A DNA stretch of 64,000 nt from Acidobacteriota bacterium (GTDB lineage Bacteria; Pseudomonadota; Alphaproteobacteria; Caulobacterales; Hyphomonadaceae), in contig JADJRB010000003.1 of NCBI GenBank assembly GCA_016712445.1, positions 124,001 through 188,000 on the forward strand, in the 5' to 3' direction. Positions 8,785-17,581 of the stretch are shown piece after piece. The notes under the pieces were generated by a model, which was not told the DNA's origin, searched no databases, and saw only the letters and a list, made by a program, of their open reading frames with translations. Both the position numbers and the translations under genes were made by a program. The first letter of the stretch is position 1, and every line of letters starts with the position of its first letter.

Positions 8785-9326
8785 GCGCTGGTTCTCCCTT
8801 CCAGCAACTGTGCGCGCAAGGTGCGCCGCGCGCGGGCGAGCAGGCTTTCGAGCGCTTCAACGCTCACGTCGAGGATTTCCGCCGCTTCGGCCTGTGAATG
8901 GCCCTGAAGGGCGCAGAGGGTCAGCGCGGCGCCCTGGCGTTCGGGCAGCGCGCCGATCGCCGCTTCGATGGCCGAGACACGTTGTGTCTGGTCAAGCGCA
9001 TCGTGCGGCGCGAGGCGGGTGTCGGAGATGTCGGGCAGATCGCCCGGCAGCGACTCCTTGCGCTTGCGCAGACGGTCGTAGCAGAGATTCAGGGCTACGC
9101 GGTGCAGCCAGGTCGAGAACTTTGCGCGCGGCTCCCAGTTGGGCAGAGCCTTCCAGGCCCGGAGGAACGTTTCCTGTGTCACGTCTTCGGCCTCCGTGCG
9201 GTCGCCGAGCATGCGGGTGGCAAGGCCGAGCACGCCGGCACTGTAGCGATGGACAAGCGCGCGAACCGCAGCGGGATCCCCCGCTGCGGCCCGTGTGATC
9301 TGGTCGAGGTCAGACGTGAAGGCCAC
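8781..9326 (-). CDS. ECF-type RNA polymerase sigma factor
   Basis: A 181-residue group 4 sigma factor with GTG start at 9324-9326. Region 2 is seen at residues ~20-90 (DRTEAEDVTQETFLRAWKALPNWEP is core-binding and -10 recognition; FSTWLHRVALNLCYDRLRKR follows). Region 4 is at ~120-175, with a helix-turn-helix around GHSQAEAAEILDVSVEALESLLARARRTLRAQL. It is the first gene of the operon with a putative anti-sigma and a metal-sensor-like protein. The EF-hand gene lies upstream on the same strand, separated by about 97 bases that contain an inverted repeat. Confidence 0.92.
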   Translation of the reverse strand: MAFTSDLDQITRAAAGDPAAVRALVHRYSAGVLGLATRMLGDRTEAEDVTQETFLRAWKALPNWEPRAKFSTWLHRVALNLCYDRLRKRKESLPGDLPDISDTRLAPHDALDQTQRVSAIEAAIGALPERQGAALTLCALQGHSQAEAAEILDVSVEALESLLARARRTLRAQLLEGRTSA

Positions 9327-9346
9327 GCGGCAAACCCTATCCGATT

Positions 9347-9412
9347 CCGGGCCGGAGACCCGAGAGGCAATCGCAGGGGGGATGCAATCGCCATCGCATG
9401 GCTCCGGCCCGG
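9347..9412. repeat. Long-spaced inverted repeat upstream of the sigma gene
   Basis: Perfect 11-base arms, CCGGGCCGGAG at 9347-9357 and CTCCGGCCCGG at 9402-9412, flank 44 bases in the gap between the EF-hand gene stop and the sigma gene start. It could fold as a transcript hairpin or be a protein-binding region for autoregulation. No U-tract follows, so a simple intrinsic terminator is not supported. Confidence 0.4.
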
Positions 9413-9423
9413 TTCAGGGGTTC

Positions 9424-10005
9424 TTACTGTTCGGCCGGCTTGTCCCGCCATTTGCCGCGGTGCTCCTTCATCTTGGCCTTGGCGGCGTCCATCTCGGCTT
9501 TCGAGACGTTGCCGTCACCGTCCGTATCGAGCTTGCCGAAGCGTTCGAGATGGCTGGCCGTGAACTCAGTCTGGCTCCAGCGTCCGTCGCCATTGGTGTC
9601 GACGGCTGCGAAGTGTTCAGCGCCCTTGGCCTGCATCGACGCCTTGCGGGCTTCGCGCTTGGCTTCCCAGGCCGCAGCTTTTTCCGGATCAGCATCGGCG
9701 CGCGGCTTGCGCGGCTCCTTGCCTTCCGCCCTCTCGGCCCATTTGGCCTTCATTTCGGCGCGGTGCGCTTCATGGCTGGCCTTGAGTTCCTCCTGGGTCA
9801 GGAAACCGTCGGCATTGCCGTCGATCTTGGCGAACTGCGCGATCGCCGAGGCTTCGGCTTCGCCCTGGGTGATGACACCATCAGCGTTCGTGTCGAGCTT
9901 CTCCAGATGGCCGCCGCCGCCCTTGTGGCCGTGAGCGAAGGCCGCCATCGGCATTGCCAGCGCGAGGGTCAGCGCAGAGGCCGCCGCGAGCGTGAGTTTT
10001 TTCAT
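9424..10005 (-). CDS. Periplasmic EF-hand calcium-binding protein
   Basis: A 193-residue protein with a clear signal peptide (MKKLTLAAASALTLALA, AFA cleavage) followed by a His/Gly-rich stretch. Four EF-hand loops can be read: DTNADGVITQGE, DGNADGFLTQEE, DTNGDGRWSQTE and DTDGDGNVSKAE, as two pairs separated by a charged Lys/Glu helix of ~60 residues. The loop positions 1, 3, 5 and 12 are mostly acidic or polar as calcium binding requires. Its place next to a sigma/sensor operon suggests an envelope metal-stress set. The EF-hand gene could be in the same transcript. Confidence 0.88.
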   Translation of the reverse strand: MKKLTLAAASALTLALAMPMAAFAHGHKGGGGHLEKLDTNADGVITQGEAEASAIAQFAKIDGNADGFLTQEELKASHEAHRAEMKAKWAERAEGKEPRKPRADADPEKAAAWEAKREARKASMQAKGAEHFAAVDTNGDGRWSQTEFTASHLERFGKLDTDGDGNVSKAEMDAAKAKMKEHRGKWRDKPAEQ

Positions 10006-10051
10006 GAGTGATCTCCTTGATGATCCCAGCGCTCGTAAAACGGGGGGGCCG

Positions 10052-12742
10052 TCAGGATTCCGTCGCCGTCAGGTGCAGTTTTTCGCAGGCGAGCTGGTGG
10101 ACCCGTGCCTTGACGCCGGACAGGCGGCTTTCAAGCGCCTCAAACTCGGTTTCGCCGGCTGCGCGGCAGAATCGCGCCTTCAGGCCGGCAGGCATGTCGC
10201 CCTCGACCGGGCCACTGCCAAGCGCCAGGCGCTGCAGCTGTTGCATCGAGGACAGGAGATTCAAAGCGGCGCGCAGGAAGCACCAGTCCTCGCTTTCAGC
10301 GCCGTCGGCGTCTGCGAGACCGGACAGTGCATGCGCCGTATTCGGACGAACGAGGTCCGGCCGGGCGCGCAGCAACATTTCCTGCTGCGCCATGAACTCG
10401 ATGTCGATCAGGCCGCCTTCCGCTGTCTTCAGGTCCCAAAGTCCTTCGCTTGGCTTTTCGCGGTAGAGTGTCTGGCGCATGGCCGTGATGTCAGTGGGGA
10501 TCGCCTTGCGCCGGGGACTGCGCGCGCGGGCACTTATGGCGTCTGCGGCGATCTGGTGAACGGCCGCGCCGAGTTCGGCGTCGCCCGCCGCAAACCTGAG
10601 GCGGGTGAGCGCCATATGCTCCCAGGTCCACGCCTCTTCATTCTGATAGTGGCGAAACGCGTCAAGACTCACGGCCACCGGTCCTGCCCGGCCCGACGGC
10701 CTCAAGCGCATGTCGACTTCGTAGAGTTCGCCTTCTGCCGTCGGCGCGGTGAGGCCCGTGATCAGGCGCTGGGTCAATCGCGTGAACCAAGTCTGCGCGC
10801 CGTCCGCGTCCGCTTCGTAGATCACGATCAGGTCGAGGTCCGAGCCGGCTGTCATTTCCTCGCCGCCAAGCTTGCCCATGCCAAACACCGCCCAGCGACC
10901 CGGCGGCTTGCCATAGCGGCGAGTAGTCTCCCTGACGGCGACTTCTGCCATGAAGCGGATCGTGTCATCGGCCAGCAGCGTCCAGACCTGCGCGGCGACA
11001 TCCGACGCGATCAATCCGTGCAGCAGCCTGTGACCGGTGAGGAAGCTTTGCTCGCGGTGATAGCGCCGCCAGTCGTCCAGCGCGGCATCGAAGGTCGACG
11101 TGCCGGGCTCTGGCGCCTTCGGGATGGTGTTCGCCACCAGCGCTTCCAGCAAGTCTGGCCGGCGGGCGAGGATACGGGCGAGACGCGGCGCAAGGGCGAG
11201 CGTGGCGACGAGGTCAGCCAGCAGCTCAGGCTTGGCGAGCAGCATGGAAAGCGTCTGCACGCCCGACGACAGCCCTTCGAAGAAGCGCGAGAACCATAGA
11301 AAAGCGGTGTCCGGTTCGCCGGTCTCGCCCATCGCCTCCAGCATGCCTGGCAGGATCGCAGTCAACAGTTCGCGCCCGCGCGCCGTGCGTGTCGCCGGCA
11401 CCCGGCCGCGGTGCCAGTTGCGGATCGTGTCAATGGCTGAGGAGGCGTCCGAAAAACCGAGACCCGCCAGCGTTTTGACCGTACCCGGATCATCGTCCAC
11501 GCCGGTGAAGACCAGGTTGCCAAGCGCATGCGTGGTCGCGGCCCGGTCTTCCTGCGCGAACAGGCCGTCATAGGCCGCCTGCACCTGCTTTCGGGTGTCG
11601 AGCAGGTCGCGGTCGAAGTCTTCCAGCGCGCCGCATCCGCAGAGGTAGGCCAGGCTCTCGCGTTCGGCCGGGTCGGCAGGTACCGTGTGGGTCTGCTCGT
11701 CCTGACGCATCTGGATGCGATGCTCGACATTGCGCAGCGCCTTGTAGGCCGTCTCGAGCTGGTGGGCGGTTGAGCGCGCCACGACGCCGGCATCGGCAAG
11801 CGCTGCCAGCGCGCCCAGAGTGGTGTTGTCGCGCAGCGCCGTGTCGCGGCCGCCGAGGATGAGCTGCTGGGTCTGCACGAAGAACTCGATCTCGCGAATG
11901 CCGCCGGGCGCCAGTTTCACGTCCGGCGACAGGGCACCTTGTTCGTCGGCGCTGATCTTGTTGTTGATCATGCGCTTGATTGCCTGGATATCGCCGATCG
12001 CCCAATAGTCGAGGTTTCGGCGCCAGACATAAGGCTCCATGCGCGCGAGGAACCGCTTGGCAGACGCAAGGTCGCCGGCGGCGGGGCGGCCCTTGATCCA
12101 GACCATGCGCTCCCAGTTCTGGCCGACGCTTTCGTAGTAGAGTTCTGCCATCTCGGTCGACACGGCAAGCGGTGTAGAGGACGGGTCCGGGCGCAGGCGA
12201 AGGTCGGTGCGGAAGACGTAGCCGTCCGCGGTGATCTCATCCATGATGCGCACTACATCACGGATCACGCGCTGCGCCGCGTCGCCGGGGTCGCGTTCTC
12301 CGCCATCGAACCGGTCCCGGTCGTAAAAGGCGGCTATGTCGATGTCGCTGGAATAGTTGAGTTCGAAGGCGCCCATCTTGCCGAGGGCCACCGCGAAGAT
12401 CCCGTCCGGCTGTAGACCGCGCGCCGCGAGCGAGACACGAAGGGCCGCCTCCAGGCTCTCGTTCGCGAACTCTGTCAGCGCGTGCGTGACGCGCATCACG
12501 CCGCGTGCGCCGCTCAGGTCGTCACCGGCAAGGGCGAGGTGCGCCGTCAGCTTGGCAGCGCGCAGCGCGCTCATCGCGTCGGCGATCGGCGTGTCGGCGG
12601 GCATGGTCCGCACCCTGGCCAGCGCCTCATCGAACGAGCCAGAGATGCCCCGTTCACGCAGACGCCTGAGGTAAGGCGCGTGGGGCTCAGCCGCTTGCAG
12701 GGCAGCGGCACACTCAGGTGCAAGCGGGCGGATGGTCAGCAT
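10052..12742 (-). CDS. glnE: Bifunctional glutamine synthetase adenylyltransferase/deadenylase
   Basis: An 896-residue protein with two nucleotidyltransferase halves. The N-terminal half carries GKMGAFELNYSSDIDIAAFYD (deadenylylase) and the C-terminal half GMGKLGGEEMTAGSDLDLIVIYE (adenylyltransferase). Each keeps the GS/SD-x-D acidic pair that binds magnesium. It adds or removes AMP on glutamine synthetase in answer to PII. Length is slightly short of the E. coli enzyme, mainly at the N-terminus. In other alphaproteobacteria glnE commonly lies after a kinase of the degP two-component block. Here that block is inverted and an M48 protease gene lies between. Confidence 0.95.
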   Translation of the reverse strand: MLTIRPLAPECAAALQAAEPHAPYLRRLRERGISGSFDEALARVRTMPADTPIADAMSALRAAKLTAHLALAGDDLSGARGVMRVTHALTEFANESLEAALRVSLAARGLQPDGIFAVALGKMGAFELNYSSDIDIAAFYDRDRFDGGERDPGDAAQRVIRDVVRIMDEITADGYVFRTDLRLRPDPSSTPLAVSTEMAELYYESVGQNWERMVWIKGRPAAGDLASAKRFLARMEPYVWRRNLDYWAIGDIQAIKRMINNKISADEQGALSPDVKLAPGGIREIEFFVQTQQLILGGRDTALRDNTTLGALAALADAGVVARSTAHQLETAYKALRNVEHRIQMRQDEQTHTVPADPAERESLAYLCGCGALEDFDRDLLDTRKQVQAAYDGLFAQEDRAATTHALGNLVFTGVDDDPGTVKTLAGLGFSDASSAIDTIRNWHRGRVPATRTARGRELLTAILPGMLEAMGETGEPDTAFLWFSRFFEGLSSGVQTLSMLLAKPELLADLVATLALAPRLARILARRPDLLEALVANTIPKAPEPGTSTFDAALDDWRRYHREQSFLTGHRLLHGLIASDVAAQVWTLLADDTIRFMAEVAVRETTRRYGKPPGRWAVFGMGKLGGEEMTAGSDLDLIVIYEADADGAQTWFTRLTQRLITGLTAPTAEGELYEVDMRLRPSGRAGPVAVSLDAFRHYQNEEAWTWEHMALTRLRFAAGDAELGAAVHQIAADAISARARSPRRKAIPTDITAMRQTLYREKPSEGLWDLKTAEGGLIDIEFMAQQEMLLRARPDLVRPNTAHALSGLADADGAESEDWCFLRAALNLLSSMQQLQRLALGSGPVEGDMPAGLKARFCRAAGETEFEALESRLSGVKARVHQLACEKLHLTATES

Positions 12743-12899
12743 CGTCCACGCTTAGCCGACGCCGCTGCGCACGACAAATCCCAACCGGCTCAAGGCGCTG
12801 GGCGCCGCCGGCCCGGACACTCCGCCGAGACGGGCGTTGACAGCCGTGACATTCGGCGGTTCGTTCAGTCAAGCAGGCGGGATAGTCAGGGGGACAGTC

Positions 12900-14690
12900 A
12901 TGCTGCGGATACTTCGGCTGATCGCCGTGCTGACAGTGATACCCCTCGTCGGGATCGGGGTCGCCATCGCCCGTTTCTGGGGCGACGCGCCGGTCGACCT
13001 GGCCAGCCTGCAACCTGCTGGTAGCCAATTGTCGGCCTGCATTACGGCAATTCTTGGCGCGCCCGCAGAGACTGCCTGCGGAGACGCAACCGGGTTCGGT
13101 TGGCTGGGCATTGCCTCGGTCGGAGTCCTGATCCTTTCGTTCGGGCTCGTGCCCTTGTCGCGCCTCGTAGCGATGCTGCTCGGCGTGCACCGCAGCCTGC
13201 TGTCGATCGGCTTCTGGCCGTACGCGCTTCTGACCACGATACTCGTCGGCTTCGTTTCGCTCGTTCACGCCGGCATCTTTGGCGCTGCGGCCTACATGAC
13301 GCTGCAATTCTGGTTCGGCATTGAAAGCAACCTGCTGCTGATCGCCATCGGCATGGTTCTCGTCGGCGCCATGTATGCGATCGTGCGGGGGCTGGCGGTC
13401 TTCTTCACGCGCCCGAAGTCGTACATCGCAGCGCGGCCGGTGACGTTTTACGAATACCCGCGGCTGGGGCTCGTGGTGCGCGACATCGCCAAGAAGCTCA
13501 GTGCCCGGATGCCCGACAATGTCGTGATCGGACTGCAGCCTACGTTCTTCGCCACCTCGTCGCCGGTGTTCACGCCGTATGGCAAGGCGCCGCTGAAAGG
13601 GCAGACCCTGCACCTATCGCTGCCCCTGATGTGCCATTTCACCGAAGGTGAACTGAAGGCCGTCATCGGACATGAGCTGGGGCATTTCTCGGGCGGTGAC
13701 ACGACCTACACGATGCGGTTTGCGCCGGTCTACATGGGGCTGACCACGGCGAGCGAGGTATTCTCCGCCAAGGACCGGCCCCTGACGCGGCTCCTCTCGA
13801 TGCCGGCGAAACTGCTGATCGACGACCTGATCTACGCCTTTTCGATCGTTGAGCGCCGGATCGGCCGGGCACGCGAGCACCGGGCTGACCAGAGTGGCGC
13901 CAAAGTGTCTTCGCCGGAAGACATCGCTTATTCGCTGCTGAAATCGTCCCTGCTCGGATCAATCTGGAACGAGCAGATGCAGAGCCTTGTGGAACGCGGC
14001 ATGAAAGGACGGTTCTCGCGCAATGTGGTGCGCAATTTCGCTGAAAGCGTTCGGCTGGATGTTGACCGCGCCCGGATCGCACCCCTGCTGCAGTTCGCGC
14101 TGGGCGACAGCGTGCCTCACCCCGTCGACACGCACCCGGCGACCGAAGACCGGATCGAGGCGTTCGGGCTGAGCCTCGGGGAGATATGCTCGGAAGACGT
14201 GCTCCTGCACCGCTTCTTCGAGGCCCCGAAGGTCACCGACGGCCTCGACAACATGATCGCCCTCGAAGAAGACCTCACGGCCCTGCAATACCATCTGTAC
14301 GCCGAGCTCTGGCCCAAGGATGACGACAGCGAGCGGTCAATCGACGACATCTTTCTCATGCTGCTGGTCGATTTCCTGGCCCTGATGGTCACGATCGACG
14401 GCAGCGTCGACGACCGGGAAATCCACGAGGCTGAAGCCCGCGCGATCGAACTGTTCGGCAATTTCGACCGCGAGGCGTTCCGCGAGCGTTGCCGCGCGCC
14501 GGACCAGATTCCCTCGCTCGACAAGATGATCTCGTTCGCCAACAAGCTGCTGACCGAGACCGGCATCGAGAACCTCAAGACCGTCCTGCAGCGCATCGCC
14601 AATGCCGACGGCGTGGTGCAGGATGCCGAAGCGCGCTTGCTCGCCCTCCTTGAGGCATCGCTGGTATCCGAGCCGCCGGACGCTGCCTGA
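12900..14690 (+). CDS. Membrane M48-family zinc metalloprotease with C-terminal TerB-like domain
   Basis: A 596-residue protein. ATG 12900 is chosen because AGGGGGA lies just upstream and the protein then begins with a membrane segment. Four or so membrane spans cover residues 1-170. The M48 catalytic motif follows as AVIGHELGHFSGGD, with a further acidic/His-rich EHRADQSGA segment that supplies the third ligand region. The last ~130 residues (DFLALMVTIDGSVDDREIHEAEARAI, then ANADGVVQDAEARLLALL) repeat the acidic TerB-like signature. The substrate is unknown. It may act in membrane protein quality control like HtpX. The protease-TerB fusion is uncommon. Confidence 0.82.
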   Translation: MLRILRLIAVLTVIPLVGIGVAIARFWGDAPVDLASLQPAGSQLSACITAILGAPAETACGDATGFGWLGIASVGVLILSFGLVPLSRLVAMLLGVHRSLLSIGFWPYALLTTILVGFVSLVHAGIFGAAAYMTLQFWFGIESNLLLIAIGMVLVGAMYAIVRGLAVFFTRPKSYIAARPVTFYEYPRLGLVVRDIAKKLSARMPDNVVIGLQPTFFATSSPVFTPYGKAPLKGQTLHLSLPLMCHFTEGELKAVIGHELGHFSGGDTTYTMRFAPVYMGLTTASEVFSAKDRPLTRLLSMPAKLLIDDLIYAFSIVERRIGRAREHRADQSGAKVSSPEDIAYSLLKSSLLGSIWNEQMQSLVERGMKGRFSRNVVRNFAESVRLDVDRARIAPLLQFALGDSVPHPVDTHPATEDRIEAFGLSLGEICSEDVLLHRFFEAPKVTDGLDNMIALEEDLTALQYHLYAELWPKDDDSERSIDDIFLMLLVDFLALMVTIDGSVDDREIHEAEARAIELFGNFDREAFRERCRAPDQIPSLDKMISFANKLLTETGIENLKTVLQRIANADGVVQDAEARLLALLEASLVSEPPDAA

Positions 14691-14739
14691 GGCGACTTGG
14701 GCCGTATCGCGCAGGCCGGTGATTTGCTAGGCAGGCCGC

Positions 14740-15138
14740 ATGAAAACGATCCTCGCCGCCGCGTTCATCGCCATGCTCGCTGAAGCCCCGCTTGCCGACC
14801 CGGACGCCGAAGCGCGCGCGCAGTCGCTGATGCGGGAAATCCGCTGCGTCGCCTGCGAGAACGAACCGGTGTCCCAATCCTCGGCCGCCATCGCGGAAGA
14901 CATGCGCGTGCGTATCCGCGAGATGGTGGACGCCGGCGCGAGCGACACCGAAGTGCGCGACTGGTTTGTCAGCCGGTATGGTGAATTCGTGCTTTTCCGC
15001 CCGCCGGCGCGCGATGTTTCGGGCTGGCTGCTTTGGGGCCTGCCATTCGGCCTGCTGGCAGTCGGGGCGGCTACGGGCATATTCCTCGCCCGGAAGGGTG
15101 GCCGTGCAGCGCCTCAAATCGAGGCGGAAGAGGTCTGA
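14740..15138 (+). CDS. ccmH: Cytochrome c-type biogenesis protein CcmH/CycL
   Basis: A 132-residue protein with a signal peptide, a three-helix domain carrying the redox motif RCVAC (within MREIRCVACENEPVSQS) and one C-terminal membrane span (residues ~95-120). It reduces apocytochrome c thiols for haem attachment together with CcmF and CcmI. It is displaced from its usual partners: ccmF, ccmE and ccmI lie at 19.1-22.1 kb on the other strand, and this gene now heads a degP / two-component block. It lies about 50 bases after the M48 protease gene. Confidence 0.93.
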   Translation: MKTILAAAFIAMLAEAPLADPDAEARAQSLMREIRCVACENEPVSQSSAAIAEDMRVRIREMVDAGASDTEVRDWFVSRYGEFVLFRPPARDVSGWLLWGLPFGLLAVGAATGIFLARKGGRAAPQIEAEEV

Positions 15139-15206
15139 AACCGGACGGCTGCCGACGCAGAAATGCGTTCCAATCCTGCCGAATTCACCTAACTGTCTTT
15201 TAATGA

Positions 15207-15221
15207 CCACATTGCCTGTGG
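15207..15221. promoter_or_regulatory. Small inverted repeat in the degP leader
   Basis: CCACA and TGTGG arms separated by TTGCC lie in the 144-base gap between ccmH and degP, about 60 bases before the degP start. It could be an operator for stress control of degP. Only the symmetry is seen; the regulator is unknown. Confidence 0.3.
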
Positions 15222-15282
15222 CATGTTTATGTTCTGTCTCGTCGCCGGAAAAAGCGGCAAATTCAATTCTTTGGAGTGCTTG

Positions 15283-16827
15283 ATGAGCAAAATTGGGGTT
15301 TCGGCCCAGACGCTGATGGCCGCCGCGTTTGGCGCAATGATCATGGGTTCAGCGGTTGCCGTTCCAAAATTGTTCGCGCCGGAAGCTGGCGCCCAACCCA
15401 TCGCAATCCAGGCGCCGCCGGGCGCGCCGCTCAGCTTCGCGGACCTGATCGAGAAGGTCGAGCCGGCCGTCGTGTCGGTCAACGTCGTCTCCACGCAGGA
15501 ACTGAGCAGCCTCGGCGACATGGACGAGTTCTTCGAACAGTTCCGCGGCATGCCCGGGCTCGAAGACTTCTTCGAACAGCGTAAGCAGCAGCAGGAACAG
15601 GAAAGCCCCCGCACGCGCGAATCGCGCTCGCTCGGCTCCGGCTTCTTCATTTCGCAGGACGGCCTGGTGGTGACCAACAACCACGTGATCGACCGCGCCA
15701 CCCAGATCCAGGTCGTGATGAGCGACGGCCGTGAGCTCGACGCCGAACTCGTTGGCACGGATCCGCTGACCGATCTTGCGGTCGTGCGCGTCAAGCAGCC
15801 CGGCCCCTACCCGTATGTGAAGTTCGGCACCTCGCACGAAATCCGCAAGGGTGACTGGGTGGTCGCGCTCGGCAACCCGTTCGGCCTTGGCGGAACGGCT
15901 ACCGCCGGTATCCTGTCGGCCGATGGCCGCGAACTCGGCGCCGGCAGCCCGTACACCGACTTCCTGCAGATCGACGCCCCGATCAACCGCGGCAACTCCG
16001 GCGGCCCGACCTTCGACCTGAAGGGCAATGTGATCGGCGTGAACTCGCAGATCCTGTCTCCCACCGGCGGCTCGGTCGGCATCGGCTTCGCCATCCCGGC
16101 TGAACTCGCGAAAGAAGTCACCGACGTGCTGATCGAGAAGGGCCGCGTCTCGCGCGGCTGGCTCGGCGTGCAGATCGGCGACCTGACGCCCGAGTTTGCC
16201 GAGGCCCTCGGCCTCGACGACGTCAAGGGTGCGCTGATCGCAGACGTGACCACAGGCAGCCCCGCCGAGCGGGCCGGCCTGAAGCGCAATGACATCATCC
16301 TGTCGGTCAATGGCACCAAGGTGACCGACTCCACGTCGACCACCCGCCTTGTCGGCAAGCTGATCGCCAACACGCAGAACGAATTCGACATCCTGCGCGA
16401 CGGCAAACCGAAATCGATCAACGTCACCGTCGGTGAGCGCCCAGCCGATGCCAGCGCCGTGGCAACACCTGGCGGCCGCAATGGTGGCCCGGCAGATCCG
16501 GGCGCGCCGTCAGCCGTTCCGGGCAAACTGCTGCCGGACTTCGGCGTGCGGCTTGAGCCGCTCGACGAAGCGACCCGCACAGCCCTCGGCCTGCGCGTCG
16601 GCGACACAGGCCTTGCGATCACGGAAGTGACAAAAGACGGCGTATTCGAGAAAGCGGGCTTTGAGCCGGGGATCGTTATCCTCGAAGCCAATGGCCGGTC
16701 GGTGCCTTCGGTCGAAGCATTCGAGCGGGCCATCTCGGAAGCCAAGGCCGCTAACCGGTCGAAGGTGCTGCTGGCCCTGCGGGTCGGTCAGGTGACCAAC
16801 TACCGCACCATCGACATACCCAAGTAA
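15283..16827 (+). CDS. degP: Periplasmic Do-type serine protease/chaperone
   Basis: A 514-residue HtrA protein. ATG 15283 follows GGAG and opens a signal peptide. The trypsin-like triad is complete: His in VVTNNHVI, Asp in PLTDLAVVRV, Ser in NRGNSGGPTF. Two PDZ domains follow (starting near SRGWLGVQIG and at the C-terminal FGVRLEPLD). An acidic loop rich in Gln/Glu (KQQQEQESPRTRESRS) precedes the His as in other alphaproteobacterial Do proteases. It degrades or refolds misfolded periplasmic proteins. It lies just upstream of a response regulator and kinase, a conserved association in the group. Confidence 0.96.
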   Translation: MSKIGVSAQTLMAAAFGAMIMGSAVAVPKLFAPEAGAQPIAIQAPPGAPLSFADLIEKVEPAVVSVNVVSTQELSSLGDMDEFFEQFRGMPGLEDFFEQRKQQQEQESPRTRESRSLGSGFFISQDGLVVTNNHVIDRATQIQVVMSDGRELDAELVGTDPLTDLAVVRVKQPGPYPYVKFGTSHEIRKGDWVVALGNPFGLGGTATAGILSADGRELGAGSPYTDFLQIDAPINRGNSGGPTFDLKGNVIGVNSQILSPTGGSVGIGFAIPAELAKEVTDVLIEKGRVSRGWLGVQIGDLTPEFAEALGLDDVKGALIADVTTGSPAERAGLKRNDIILSVNGTKVTDSTSTTRLVGKLIANTQNEFDILRDGKPKSINVTVGERPADASAVATPGGRNGGPADPGAPSAVPGKLLPDFGVRLEPLDEATRTALGLRVGDTGLAITEVTKDGVFEKAGFEPGIVILEANGRSVPSVEAFERAISEAKAANRSKVLLALRVGQVTNYRTIDIPK

Positions 16828-16849
16828 CCCTATGCTTACGGAGCCTCAG

Positions 16850-17548
16850 ATGGCGGATACGCTGCACAATCGTTCTCTCAAGGTCCTTGTGATCGAAGAC
16901 GACAACGAGATGGCGAACTTCATCGAGAAGGTTCTCGAGGATGCCGGCCATGACGTCGAATGCGCCCGCGACGGGGCAGCCGGGCTTGCCCGGGCCCGCG
17001 CGGCCGAGTTCGACGCCCTGGTCGTCGACCGCATGCTCCCCGAGAAGGACGGCCTCACGCTGATCCGCGAATTCCGGGATGCCGGCGGCACCACGCCGGC
17101 CCTGTTCCTCTCGGCGTTGGGCGATGTGCAGAACAAGGTCCAGGGCCTGAAGGCGGGTGCCGAGGACTATCTCGGCAAGCCATTCGTCCCGGCAGAGCTG
17201 GCCGCCCGTGTCGAGGCCCTCGGCCGGCGCCAGGGCGCAGAACCGCAGGTGACGGTGCTGAAGGCCGCAGATCTTGAAATGAACCTGCTGACCCGCAAGG
17301 TCACGCGGTCCGGCAAGAAGATCGATCTTCAGCCCCGCGAATTCCGCCTGCTGGAATACCTGATGCGTCATGCTGGCCAGGTTGTGACGCGCACGATGCT
17401 GCTGGAGAAAGTCTGGGACTACAATTTCGATCCCCAGACCAACGTCATCGATGTGCACGTCTCCCGGCTGCGCGCCAAGATCGACAAGGACTTTCCTGAG
17501 CCCCTGCTCCAGACCGTGCGCGGCGCCGGCTACCGCCTGCAGGGCTAG
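16850..17548 (+). CDS. OmpR-family response regulator
   Basis: A 232-residue two-domain regulator. ATG 16850 is preferred to 16832 because GGAG precedes it by 7 bases. The receiver domain has the acidic pocket (VIEDDNE), phosphorylation Asp in ALVVDRMLP, Ser/Thr in ALFLSAL and Lys in LGKPF. The winged-helix DNA-binding domain occupies ~130-230 (LQPREFRLLEYLMRHAGQVVTRTMLLEKVWDYNFDPQTNVIDVHVSRLR). It follows degP by 22 bases (5 bases if ATG 16832 is used) and precedes its probable kinase. It likely controls envelope-stress genes, but targets cannot be read here. Confidence 0.92.
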   Translation: MADTLHNRSLKVLVIEDDNEMANFIEKVLEDAGHDVECARDGAAGLARARAAEFDALVVDRMLPEKDGLTLIREFRDAGGTTPALFLSALGDVQNKVQGLKAGAEDYLGKPFVPAELAARVEALGRRQGAEPQVTVLKAADLEMNLLTRKVTRSGKKIDLQPREFRLLEYLMRHAGQVVTRTMLLEKVWDYNFDPQTNVIDVHVSRLRAKIDKDFPEPLLQTVRGAGYRLQG

Positions 17549-17581
17549 ACTGCGATCATGGGGGCTGGCACCTAGTCGCCC

